A DNA stretch of 41,173 nucleotides. Source: Utricularia gibba. Taxonomy: Eukaryota; Streptophyta; Magnoliopsida; Lamiales; Lentibulariaceae. Positions within the stretch are counted from its first letter, which is position 1, and each line of letters starts with the position of its first letter. This document shows, in pieces, positions 10,083 to 21,776 of the stretch. The position numbers were made by a program, and so were the translations under genes. Under the pieces are notes generated by a model. The model searched no databases and was not told the origin of the DNA. It was given only the letters and a program-made list of their open reading frames with translations. Location: assembly GCA_002189035.1 (NCBI GenBank), contig NEEC01000146.1:1-41173 (forward strand). Reading direction: 5' to 3'.

Positions 10083-13000
10083 CATTTGGGGGTCATGAGA
10101 TCCTAACTTCAATAAAGGTATCACGATTTTCGTCGAATGGGACCTTATTGTGCTGTGAAGTCAGACCGAACCTTGGGTCCGGACGAAGTTCCCAACAACA
10201 GCACCCGCCAAAAAACGACAACTTTTCCTTGAAAAAGCATGTAGGCAGCCGCCGAAAACCCAACGTTAATAAATGCATCACTTTTCCGGGCTACAATGAC
10301 TATGGGCCAGAGCGCGACTCGACCATTTGCTCGATACTAGAGCCAGCTTAAAGCACCTCGTCGAATAAAATCAGGTTGTTGAGAAAACCATTTGGGGCGC
10401 TCATGACATCCTAACTTCATTAAATGCATCACGATTTTCATCGAGTAGGACCCGATTGGGCTCAGGAGCCAGACCAAACCTTGGGCCCTTACAAAGCTGC
10501 CAACGACAGCACCCGCCTTAAAACGGCAAGCTGTTGCTTGAAAAACCATGTGGGCAGCCGCCGACAACCCAACGTTAATAAATGCATCACTTCTTTTGTC
10601 GGGCTACAGCTGACTTTGGGCCCGAGCTCGACCCGAATTCCGGCCCGATCTCGGTGACCCACAAAAGCGCCTTCTCAAGTGTATAGCATGCTGTTGAAAA
10701 AAGCATTTGGGGTTCATGAGATCCTAACTTCAATAAAGGTATCACGATTTTCGTCGAATGGGACCTTATTGTGCTGTGAAGTCAGACCGAACCTTGGGTC
10801 CGGACGAAGTTCCCAACAACAGCACCCGCCAAAAAACGACAACTTTTCCTTGAAAAAGCATGTAGGCAGCCCGAAAACCCAACGTTAATAAATGCATCAC
10901 TTTTTTGCCGGGCTACAAATGACTATGGGCCAGAGCGCGACTCGACCATTTGCTCGATACTAGAGCCAGCTTAAAGCACCTCGTCGAATAAAAATCAGGT
11001 TGTTGAGAAAACCATTTGGGGCGCTCATGACATCCTAACTTCATTAAATGCATCACGATTTTCATCGAGTAGGACCCGATTGGGCTCAGGAGCCAGACCA
11101 AACCTTGGGCCCTTACAAAGCTGCCAACGACAGCACCCGCCTTAAAACGGCAAGCTGTTGCTTGAAAAACCATGTGGGCAGCCGCCGACAACCCAACGTT
11201 AATAAATGCATCACTTCTTTTGTCGGGCTACAGCTGACTTTGGGCCCGAGCTCGACCCGAATTCCGGCCGATCTCGGTGACCCACAAAAGCGCCTTCTCA
11301 AGTGTATAGCATGCTGTTGAAAAAAGCATTTGGGGTCATGAGATCCTAACTTCAATAAAGGTATCACGATTTTCGTCGAATGGGACCTTATTGTGCTGTG
11401 AAGTCAGACCGAACCTTGGGTCCGGACGAAGTTCCCAACAACAGCACCCGCCAAAAAACGACAACTTTTCCTTGAAAAAGCATGTAGGCAGCCGCCGAAA
11501 ACCCAACGTTAATAAATGCATCACTTTTTTGGCCGGGCTACAAATGACTATGGGCCAGAGCGCGACTCGACCATTTGCTCGATACTAGTGCCAGCCTAGA
11601 GCACCTCGTCAAATATAAATCAGGTTGTTGAGAAAACCATTTGGGGCGCTCATGACATCCTAACTTCATTAAATGCATCACGATTTTCATCGAGTAGGAC
11701 CCGATTGGGCTCAGGAGCCAGACCAAACCTTGGGCCCTTACAAAGCTGCCAACGACAGCACCCGCCTTAAAACGGCAAGCTGTTGCTTGAAAAACCATGT
11801 GGGCAGCCGCCGACAACCCAACGTTAATAAATGCATCACTTCTTTTGTCGGGCTACAGCTGACTTTGGGCCCGAGCTCGACCCGAATTCCGGCCCGATCT
11901 CGGTGACCCACAAAAGCGCCTTCTCAAGTGTATAGCATGCTGTTGAAAAAAGCATTTGGGGTTCATGAGATCCTAACTTCAATAAAGGTATCACGATTTT
12001 CGTCGAATGGGACCTTATTGTGCTGTGAAGTCAGACCGAACCTTGGGTCCGGACGAAGTTCCCAACAACAGCACCAAAAAACGACAACTTTTCCTTGAAA
12101 AAGCATGTAGGCAGCCGCCGAAAACCCAACGTTAATAAATGCATCACTTTTTTGCCGGGCTACAATGACTATGGCCAGAGCGCGACTCGACCATTTGCTC
12201 GATACTAGTGCCAGCTAAGCACCTCGTCAAATAAAATCAGGTTGTTGAGAAAACCATTTGGGGCGCTCATGACATCCTAACTTCATTAAATGCATCACGA
12301 TTTTCATCGAGTAGGACCCGATTGGGCTCAGGAGCCAGACCAACCTTGGGCCCTTACAAAGCTGCCAACGACAGCACCCGCCTTAAAACGGCAAGCTGTT
12401 GCTTGAAAAACCATGTGGGCAGCCGCCGACAACCCAACGTTAATAAATGCATCACTTCTTTTGTCGGGCTACAGCTGACTTTGGGCCCGAGCTCGACCCG
12501 AATTCCGGCCGATCTCGGTGACCCACAAAAGCGCCTTCTCAAGTGTATAGCATGCTGTTGAAAAAAGCATTTGGGGTTCATGAGATCCTAACTTCAATAA
12601 AGGTATCACGATTTTCGTCGAATGGGACCTATTGTGCTGTGAAGTCAGACCGAACCTTGGGTCCGGACGAAGTTCCCAACAACAGCACCCGCCAAAAAAC
12701 GACAACTTTTCCTTGAAAAAGCATGTAGGCAGCCGCCGAAAACCCAACGTTAATAAATGCATCACTTTTTTGGCCGGGCTACAAATGACTATGGGCCAGA
12801 GCGCGACTCGACCATTTGCTCGATACTAGAGCCAGCTAAAGCACCTCGTCAAATAAAATCAGGTTGTTGAGAAAACCATTTGGGGCGCTCATGACATCCT
12901 AACTTCATTAAATGCATCACGATTTTCATCGAGTAGGACCCGATTGGGCTCAGGAGCCAGACCAAACCTTGGGCCCTTACAAAGCTGCCAACGACAGCAC

Positions 13001-16000
13001 CCGCCTTAAAACGGCAAGCTGTTGCTTGAAAAACCATGTGGGCAGCCGCCGACAACCCAACGTTAATAAATGCATCACTTCTTTTGTCGGGCTACAGCTG
13101 ACTTTGGGCCCGAGCTCGACCCGAATTCCGGCCGATCTCGGTGACCCACAAAAGCGCCTTCTCAAGTGTATAGCATGCAAAAAAGCATTTGGGGTTCATG
13201 AGATCCTAACTTCAATAAAGGTATCACGATTTTCGTCGAATGGGACCTTATTGTGCTGTGAAGTCAGACCGAACCTTGGGTCCGGACGAAGTTCCCAAAC
13301 AGCACCCGCCAAAAAACGACAACTTTTCCTGAAAAAGCATGTAGGCAGCCGCCGAAAACCCAACGTTAATAAATGCATCACTTTTTTGCCGGGCTAAAAA
13401 TGACTATGGGCCAGAGCGCGACTCGACCATTTGCTCGATACTAGAGCCAGCTTAAGCACCTCGTCAATAAAAATCAGGTTGTTGAGAAAACCATTTGGGG
13501 CGCTCATGACATCCTAACTTCATTAAATGCATCACGATTTTCATCGAGTAGGACCCGATTGGGCTCAGGAGCCAGACCAAACCTTGGGCCCTTACAAAGC
13601 TGCCAACGACAGCACCCGCCTTAAAACGGCAAGCTGTTGCTTGAAAAACCATGTGGGCAGCCGCCGACAACCCAACGTTAATAAATGCATCACTTCTTTT
13701 GTCGGGCTACAGCTGACTTTGGGCCGAGCTCGACCCGAATTCCGGCCGATCTCGGTGACCCACAAAAGCGCCTTCTCAAGTGTATAGCATGCTGTTGAAA
13801 AAAGCATTTGGGGTTCATGAGATCCTAACTTCAATAAAGGTATCACGATTTTCGTCGAATGGGACCTTATTGTGCTGTGAAGTCAGACCGAACCTTGGGT
13901 CCGGACGAAGTTCCCAACAACAGCACCCGCCAAAAAACGACAACTTTTCCTTGAAAAAGCATGTAGGCAGCCGCCGAAAACCCAACGTTAATAAATGCAT
14001 CACTTTTTTGGCCGGGCTACAATGACTATGGGCCAGAGCGCGACTCGACCATTTGCTCGATACTAGAGCCAGCTAAAGCACCTCGTCGAATAAAAATCAG
14101 GTTGTTGAGAAAACCATTTGGGGCGCTCATGACATCCTAACTTCATTAAATGCATCACGATTTTCATCGAGTAGGACCCGATTGGCTCAGGAGCCAGACC
14201 AAACCTTGGGCCCTTACAAAGCTGCCAACGACAGCACCCGCCTTAAAACGGCAAGCTGTTGCTTGAAAAACCATGTGGGCAGCCGCCGACAACCCAACGT
14301 TAATAAATGCATCACTTCTTTTGTCGGGCTACAGCTGACTTTGGGCCCGAGCTCGACCCGAATTCCGGCCCGATCTCGGTGACCCACAAAAGCGCCTTCT
14401 CAAGTGTATAGCATGCTGTTGAAAAAAGCATTGGGGGGTCATGAGATCCTAACTTCAATAAAGGTATCACGATTTTCGTCGAATGGGACCTTATTGTGCT
14501 GTGAAGTCAGACCGAACCTTGGGTCCGGACGAAGTTCCCAACAACAGCACCCGCCAAAAACGACAACTTTTCAAAAAGCATGTAGGCAGCCGCCGAAAAC
14601 CCAACGTTAATAAATGCATCACTTTTTTGCCGGGCTACAATGACTATGGGCCAGAGCGCGACTCGACCATTTGCTCGATACTAGAGCCAGCTTAAAGCAC
14701 CTCGTCGAATAAATCAGGTTGTTGAGAAAACCATTTGGGGCGCTCATGACATCCTAACTTCATTAAATGCATCACGATTTTCATCGAGTAGGACCCGATT
14801 GGGCTCAGGAGCCAGACCAAACCTTGGGCCCTTACAAAGCTGCCAACGACAGCACCCGCCTTAAAACGGCAAGCTGTTGCTTGAAAAACCATGTGGGCAG
14901 CCGCCGACAACCCAACGTTAATAAATGCATCACTTCTTTTGTCGGGCTACAGCTGACTTTGGGCCCGAGCTCGACCCGAATTCCGGCCGATCTCGGTGAC
15001 CCACAAAAGCGCCTTCTCAAGTGTATAGCATGCTGTTGAAAAAAGCATTTGGGGGTGGTCATGAGATCCTAACTTCAATAAAGGTATCACGATTTTCGTC
15101 GAAGGACCTTATTGTGCTGTGAAGTCAGACCGAACCTTGGGTCCGACGAAGTTCCCAACAACAGCACCGCCAAAAAACGACAACTTTTCCTTAAAAAGCA
15201 TGTAGGCAGCCGCCGAAAACCCAACGTTAATAAATGCATCACTTTTTTGGCCGGGCTACGAATGACTATGGGCCAGAGCGCGACTCGACCATTTGCTCGA
15301 TACTAGAGCCAGCTTGGGCCCTTAAAGCACCTCGTCGAATAAAAATCAGGTGTTGAGAAAACCATTTGGGGCGCTCATGACATCCTAACTTCATTAAATG
15401 CATCACGATTTTCATCGAGTAGGACCCGATTGGGCTCAGGAGCCAGACCAAACCTTGGGCCCTTACAAAGCTGCCAACGACAGCACCCGCCTTAAAACGG
15501 CAAGCTGTTGCTTGAAAAACCATGTGGGCAGCCGCCGACAACCCAACGTTAATAAATGCATCACTTCTTTTGTCGGGCTACAGCTGACTTTGGGCCCGAG
15601 CTCGACCCGAATTCCGGCCCGATCTCGGTGACCCACAAAAGCGCCTTCTCAAGTTTATAGCATGCTGTTGAAAAAAGCATTTGGGGCGGTCATGAGATCC
15701 TAACTTCAATAAAGGTATCACGATTTTCGTCGAATGGGACCTATTGTGCTGTGAAGTCAGACCGAACCTTGGGTCCGGACGAAGTTCCCAACAACAGCAC
15801 CCGCCAAAAAACGACAACTTTTCCTTGAAAAAGCATGTAGGCAGCCGCCGAAAACCCAACGTTAATAAATGCATCACTTTTTTGGCCGGGCTACAAATGA
15901 CTATGGCCAGAGCGCGACTCGACCATTTGCTCGATACTAGTGCCAGCTAGAGCACCTCGTCGAATAAAAATCAGGTTGTTGAGAAAACCATTTGGGGCGC

Positions 16001-16303
16001 TCATGACATCCTAACTTCATTAAATGCATCACGATTTTCATCGAGTAGGACCCGATTGGGCTCAGGAGCCAGACCAAACCTTGGGCCCTTACAAAGCTGC
16101 CAACGACAGCACCCGCCTTAAAACGGCAAGCTGTTGCTTGAAAAACCATGTGGGCAGCCGCCGACAACCCAACGTTAATAAATGCATCACTTCTTTTGTC
16201 GGGCTACAGCTGACTTTGGGCCCGAGCTCGACCCGAATTCCGGCCCGATCTCGGTGACCCACAAAAGCGCCTTCTCAAGTGTATAGCATGCTGTTGAAAA
16301 AAG
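10083..16303 (+). repeat. Ten consecutive A-B units
   Basis: A starts: 10083, 10704, 11327, 11953, 12568, 13186, 13805, 14429, 15046, 15678. B starts: 10389, 11013, 11638, 12255, 12877, 13492, 14115, 14732, 15363, 15989. The A at 11327 has the right-domain m2 end (TAGTGCCAGCCTAGAGC, AAATATAAATC), about 10 kb from the nearest other such copies. The B at 12877 has lost TGTTG near its 3' end. The A at 15046 carries an extra TTGGGCCC at 15314-15321. Confidence 0.85.
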
Positions 16304-17211
16304 CATTGGGGTGGTCATGAGATCCTAACTTCAATAAAGGTATCACGATTTTCGTCGAATGGGACCTTATTGTGCTGTGAAGTCAGACCGAACCTTGGGT
16401 CCGGACGAAGTTCCCAACAACAGCACCCAAAAAAACGACAACTTTTCCTGAAAAAGCATGTAGGCAGCCGCCGAAAACCCAACGTTAATAAATGCATCAC
16501 TTTTTTGGCCGGGCTACAATGACTATGGGCCAGAGCGCGACTCGACCATTTGCTCGATACTAGAGCCAGCTTAAAGCACCTCGTCGAATAAAAATCAGGT
16601 TGTTGAGAAAACCATTTGGGGCGCTCATGACATCCTAACTTCATTAAATGCATCACGATTTCATCGAGTAGGACCCGATTGGGCTCAGGAGCCAGACCAA
16701 ACCTTGGGCCCTTACAAAGCTGCCAACGACAGCACCCGCCTTAAAACGGCAAGCTGTTGCTTGAAAAACCATGTGGGCAGCCGCCGACAACCCAACGTTA
16801 ATAAATGCATCACTTTTTGTCGGGCTACAACTGACTATGGGCATGAGCCCGACCCGACCTCTTGCCCAATCCTGCCTTCTCAAATATAAAGTAGAGTGTG
16901 GAGAAAAACCATTGGGGCTCATGACATCCTAACACAAAATGCATCACGATTTTCATCGAGTAGGACCCGATTGGGCTCCAGACCGAACCTTGGGCCCTTA
17001 CAAAGCTGCCAACGACAGCACCCGCCTTAAAACGGCAAGCTGTTGCTTGAAAAACCATGTGGGCAGCCGCCGACAACCCAACGTTAATAAATGCATCACT
17101 TCTTTTGTCGGGCTACAGCTGACTTTGGGCCCGAGCTCGACCCGAATTCCGGCCCGATCTCGGTGACCCACAAAAGCGCCTTCTCAAGTGTAAGCATGCT
17201 GTTGAAAAAAG
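16304..17211 (+). repeat. A-B'-C unit (908 bp), isolated
   Basis: A 16304-16612, B' 16613-16909, C 16910-17211. It lies 6 kb from the previous long unit. The m4' head is m4-like (CATGTGGGCAG, CCGACAACCC), as in the copy at 3958. The B' spacer is cut to CCCAATCCTGCCTTCTC. Confidence 0.85.
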
Positions 17212-20200
17212 CATTTGGGGGGTCATGAGATCCTAACTTCAATAAAGGTATCACGATTTTCGTCGAATGGGACCTTATTGTGCTGTGAAGTCAGACCGAA
17301 CCTTGGGTCCGGACGAAGTTCCCAACAACAGCACCCGCCAAAAAACGACAACTTTTCCTTGAAAAAGCATGTAGGCAGCCGCCGAAAACCCAACGTTAAT
17401 AAATGCATCACTTTTTTGGCCGGGCTACGAATGACTATGGGCCAGAGCGCGACTCGACCATTTGCTCGATACTAGAGCCAGCTTAAAGCACCTCGTCGAA
17501 TAAAAATCAGGTTGTTGAGAAAACCATTTGGGGCGCTCATGACATCCTAACTTCATTAAATGCATCACGATTTTCATCGAGTAGGACCCGATTGGCTCAG
17601 GAGCCAGACCAAACCTTGGGCCCTTACAAAGCTGCCAACGACAGCACCCGCCTTAAAACGGCAAGCTGTTGCTTGAAAAACCATGTGGGCAGCCGCCGAC
17701 AACCCAACGTTAATAAATGCATCACTTCTTTTGTCGGGCTACAGCTGACTTTGGGCCCGAGCTCGACCCGAATTCCGGCCGATCTCGGTGACCCACAAAA
17801 GCGCCTTCTCAAGTGTATAGCATGCTGTTGAAAAAAGCATTTGGGGGTCATGAGATCCTAACTTCAATAAAGGTATCACGATTTTCGTCGAATGGGACCT
17901 TATTGTGCTGTGAAGTCAGACCGAACCTTGGGTCCGGACGAAGTTCCCAACAACAGCACCCGCCAAAAAACGACAACTTTTCCTTGAAAAAGCATGTAGG
18001 CAGCCGCCGAAAACCCAACGTTAATAAATGCATCACTTTTTTGGCCGGGCTACAAATGACTATGGGCCAGAGCGCGACTCGACCATTTGCTCGATACTAG
18101 TGCCAGCTTAAAGCACCTCGTCAAATAAAAATCAGGTTGTTGAGAAAACCATTTGGGGCGCTCATGACATCCTAACTTCATTAAATGCATCACGATTTTC
18201 ATCGAGTAGGACCCGATTGGGCTCAGGAGCCAGACCAAACCTTGGGCCCTTACAAAGCTGCCAACGACAGCACCCGCCTTAAAACGGCAAGCTGTTGCTT
18301 GAAAAACCATGTGGGCAGCCGCCGACAACCCAACGTTAATAAATGCATCACTTCTTTTGTCGGGCTACAGCTGACTTTGGGCCCGAGCTCGACCCGAATT
18401 CCGGCCGATCTCGGTGACCCACAAAAGCGCCTTCTCAAGTGTATAGCATGCTGTTGAAAAAAGCATTTGGGGTGGTCATGAGATCCTAACTTCAATAAAG
18501 GTATCACGATTTTCGTCGAATGGGACCTTATTGTGCTGTGAAGTCAGACCGAACCTTGGGTCCGAACGAAGTTCCCAACAACAGCACCCGCCAAAAAACG
18601 ACAACTTTTCCTTGAAAAAGCATGTAGGCAGCCGCCGAAAACCCAACGTTAATAAATGCATCACTTTTTTGGCCGGGCTACAATGACTATGGGCCAGAGC
18701 GCGACTCGACCATTTGCTCGATACTAGAGCCAGCTTAAAGCACCTCGTCGAATAAAATCAGGTTGTTGAGAAAACCATTTGGGCGCTCATGACATCCTAA
18801 CTTCATTAAATGCATCACGATTTTCATCGAGTAGGACCCGATTGGCTCAGGAGCCAGACCAAACCTTGGGCCCTTACAAAGCTGCCACGACAGCACCCGC
18901 CTTAAAACGGCAAGCTGTTGCTTGAAAAACCATGTGGGCAGCCGCCGACAACCCAACGTTAATAAATGCATCACTTCTTTTGTCGGGCTACAGCTGACTT
19001 TGGCCCGAGCTCGACCCGAATTCCGGCCCGATCTCGGTGACCCACAAAAGCGCCTTCTCAAGTTATAGCATGCTGTTGAAAAAAGCATTTGGGGTGGTCA
19101 TGAGATCCTAACTTCAATAAAGGTATCACGATTTTCGTCGAATGGGACCTTATTGTGCTGTGAAGTCAGACCGAACCTTGGGTCCGGACGAAGTTCCCAA
19201 CAACAGCACCCGCCAAAAAACGACAACTTTTCTTGAAAAAGCATGTAGGCAGCCGCCGAAAACCCAACGTTAATAAATGCATCACTTTTTTGGCCGGGCT
19301 ACGAATGACTATGGGCCAGAGCGCGACTCGACCATTTGCTCGATACTAGAGCCAGCTTAAAGCACCTCGTCGAATAAAAATCAGGTTGTTGAGAAAAACA
19401 TTTGGGGCGCTCATGACATCCTAACTTCATTAAATGCATCACGATTTTCATCGAGTAGGACCCGATTGGGCTCAGGAGCCAGACCAAACCTTGGGCCCTT
19501 ACAAAGCTGCCAACGACAGCACCCGCCTTAAAACGGCAAGCTGTTGCTTGAAAAACCATGTGGGCAGCCGCCGACAACCCAACGTTAATAAATGCATCAC
19601 TTCTTTTGTCGGGCTACAGCTGACTTTGGGCCCGAGCTCGACCCGAATTCCGGCCCGATCTCGGTGACCCACAAAAGCGCCTTCTCATGTTTAAAGCATG
19701 CTGTTGAAAAAAGCATTTGGGGCGGTCATGAGATCCTAACTTCAATAAAGGTATCACGATTTTCGTCGAATGGGACCTTATTGTGCTGTGAAGTCAGACC
19801 GAACCTTGGGTCCGGACGAAGTTCCCAAAACAGCACCCGCCAAAAAACGACAACTTTTCCTTGAAAAAGCATGTAGGCAGCCGCCGAAAACCCAACGTTA
19901 ATAAATGCATCACTTTTTTTGCCGGGCTACAATGACTATGGGCCAGAGCGCGACTCGACCATTTGCTCGATACTAGAGCCAGCTTAAAGCACCTCGTCAA
20001 ATAAAAATCAGGTTGTTGAGAAAACCATTTGGGGCGCTCATGACATCCTAACTTCATTAAATGCATCACGATTTTCATCGAGTAGGACCGATTGGGCTCA
20101 GGAGCCAGACCAAACCTTGGGCCCTTACAAAAGCTGCCAACGACAGCACCCGCCTTAAAACGGCAAGCTGTTGCTTGAAAAACCATGTGGGCAGCCGCCG

Positions 20201-20964
20201 ACAACCCAACGTTAATAAATGCATCACTTCTTTTTGTCGGGCTACAGCTGACTTTGGGCCCGAGCCCGACCCGAATTCCGGCCCGATCTCGGTGACCCAC
20301 AAAAGCGCCTTCTCAAGTGTATAGCATGCTGTTGAAAAAAGCATTTGGGGTGGTCATGAGATCCTAACTTCAATAAAGGTATCACGATTTTCGTCGAATG
20401 GGACCTTATTGTGCTGTGAAGTCAGACGAACCTTGGGTCCGGACGAAGTTCCCAACAACAGCACCCGCCAAAAAACGACAACTTTTCCTTGAAAAAGCAT
20501 GTAGGCAGCCGCCGAAAACCCAACGTTAATAAATGCATCACTTTTTTGGCCGGGCTACAATGACTATGGGCCAGAGCGCGACTCGACCATTTGCTCGATA
20601 CTAGAGCCAGCCTAAAGCACCTCGTCAATAAAAATCAGGTTTTGAGAAAACCATTTGGGGCGCTCATGACATCCTAACTTCATTAAATGCATCACGATTT
20701 TCATCGAGTAGGACCCGATTGGGCTCAGGAGCCAGACCAAACCTTGGGCCCTTACAAAGCTGCCAACGACAGCACCCGCCTTAAAACGGCAAGCTGTTGC
20801 TTGAAAAACCATGTGGGCAGCCGCCGACAACCCAACGTTAATAAATGCATCACTTCTTTTGTCGGGCTACAGCTGACTTTGGGCCCGAGCTCGACCCGAA
20901 TTCCGGCCCGATCTCGGACCCACAAAAGCGCCTTCTCAAGTGTATAGCATGCTGTTGAAAAAAG
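17212..20964 (+). repeat. Six consecutive A-B units
   Basis: A starts: 17212, 17838, 18464, 19086, 19714, 20342. B starts: 17525, 18150, 18776, 19399, 20026, 20652. The A at 18464 has TCCGAACGAAG instead of TCCGGACGAAG, a substitution shared with the A at 23655. The B at 20026 has GAGCCCGACCC in place of GAGCTCGACCC, an apparent step toward the right-type m4. Confidence 0.85.
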
Positions 20965-21776
20965 CATTTGGGGTGGTCATGAGATCCTAACTTCAATAAA
21001 GGTATCACGATTTTCGTCGAATGGGACCTTATTGTGCTGTGAAGTCAGACGAACCTTGGGTCCGGACGAAGTTCCCAACAACAGCACCCGCCAAAAAACG
21101 ACAACTTTTCCTTGAAAAAGCATGTAGGCAGCCGCCGAAAACCCAACGTTAATAAATGCATCACTTTTTTGGCCGGGCTACAAATGACTATGGGCCAGAG
21201 CGCGACTCGACCATTTGCTCGATACTAGTGCCAGCCTAGAGCACCTCGTCAAATATAAATCAGGTTGTTGAGAAAAACCATTTGGGGCGCTCATGACATC
21301 CTAACTTCATTAAATGCATCACGATTTTCATCGAGTAGGACCCGATTGGGCTCAGGAGCCAGACCAAACCTTGGGCCCTTACAAAGCTGCCAACGACAGC
21401 ACCCGCCTTAAAACGGCAAGCTGTTGCTTGAAAAACCATTTAGGCAGCTCACTTATTTTCCGGGCTACAACTGACTATTTAAGTTCTCAACCCATTGATG
21501 ACATCCTAACTGCATCACGATTTTCATCGAGTAGGACCCGATTGGCTTGACCGAACCTTGGGCCTTACAAAGCTGCCAACGACAGCACCCGCCTTAAAAC
21601 GGCAAGCTGTTGCTTGAAAAACCATGTGGGCAGCCGCCGACAACCCAACGTTAATAAATGCATCACTTCTTTTGACGGGCTACAGCTGACTTTGTCCCCG
21701 CCCGACCCGAATTCCGGCCCGATCTCGGTGACCCACAAAAGCGCCTTCTCAAGTTAAAGCATGCTGTTGAAAAAAG
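20965..21776 (+). repeat. Deleted A-B'-C unit at the domain boundary (812 bp)
   Basis: A 20965-21278, B' 21279-21492, C 21493-21776. The m4' part is reduced to about 56 bp (21437-21492), reading CATTTAGGCAGCTCACTT and then CGGGCTACAACTGACTATTT. The C head is shortened to CCCATTGATGACATCC. The C tail has GACGGGCTACAGCTGACTTT followed by GTCCCCGCCCGAC, an early right-type m4 allele. This is the last long unit in the window. Confidence 0.8.

Larger units (their letters stand above)
1..21776. repeat. Left domain: mixed A-B and A-B'-C units
   Basis: This domain interleaves A-B units with all nine A-B'-C units. Typical alleles are GGGCTCAGGAGCC and CACCCGCC in m3, CATCCTAAC in m3, CCCGAGCTCGACC in m4, and TAGAGCCAGCTTAAAGC followed by AATAAAAATCAGG in m2. 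Copies differ mostly by small deletions, for example GGGGCGGTCATG, GGGGTTCATG, GGGGGTCATG and GGGGTCATG at the start of A. Seven of the nine long units lie in the first 10.1 kb, and only two lie between 16.3 and 21.8 kb. Confidence 0.85.

Noticed and set aside
19794-20300. Long open frame on the minus strand (168 codons), and similar ones at 12912-13397 (+) and 35102-35533 (+).
   Set aside because: These exist only where indels happen to fuse frames of neighbouring repeats. The same DNA is open in several frames on both strands, copies next door are frame-shifted, and the peptides resemble no known domain.
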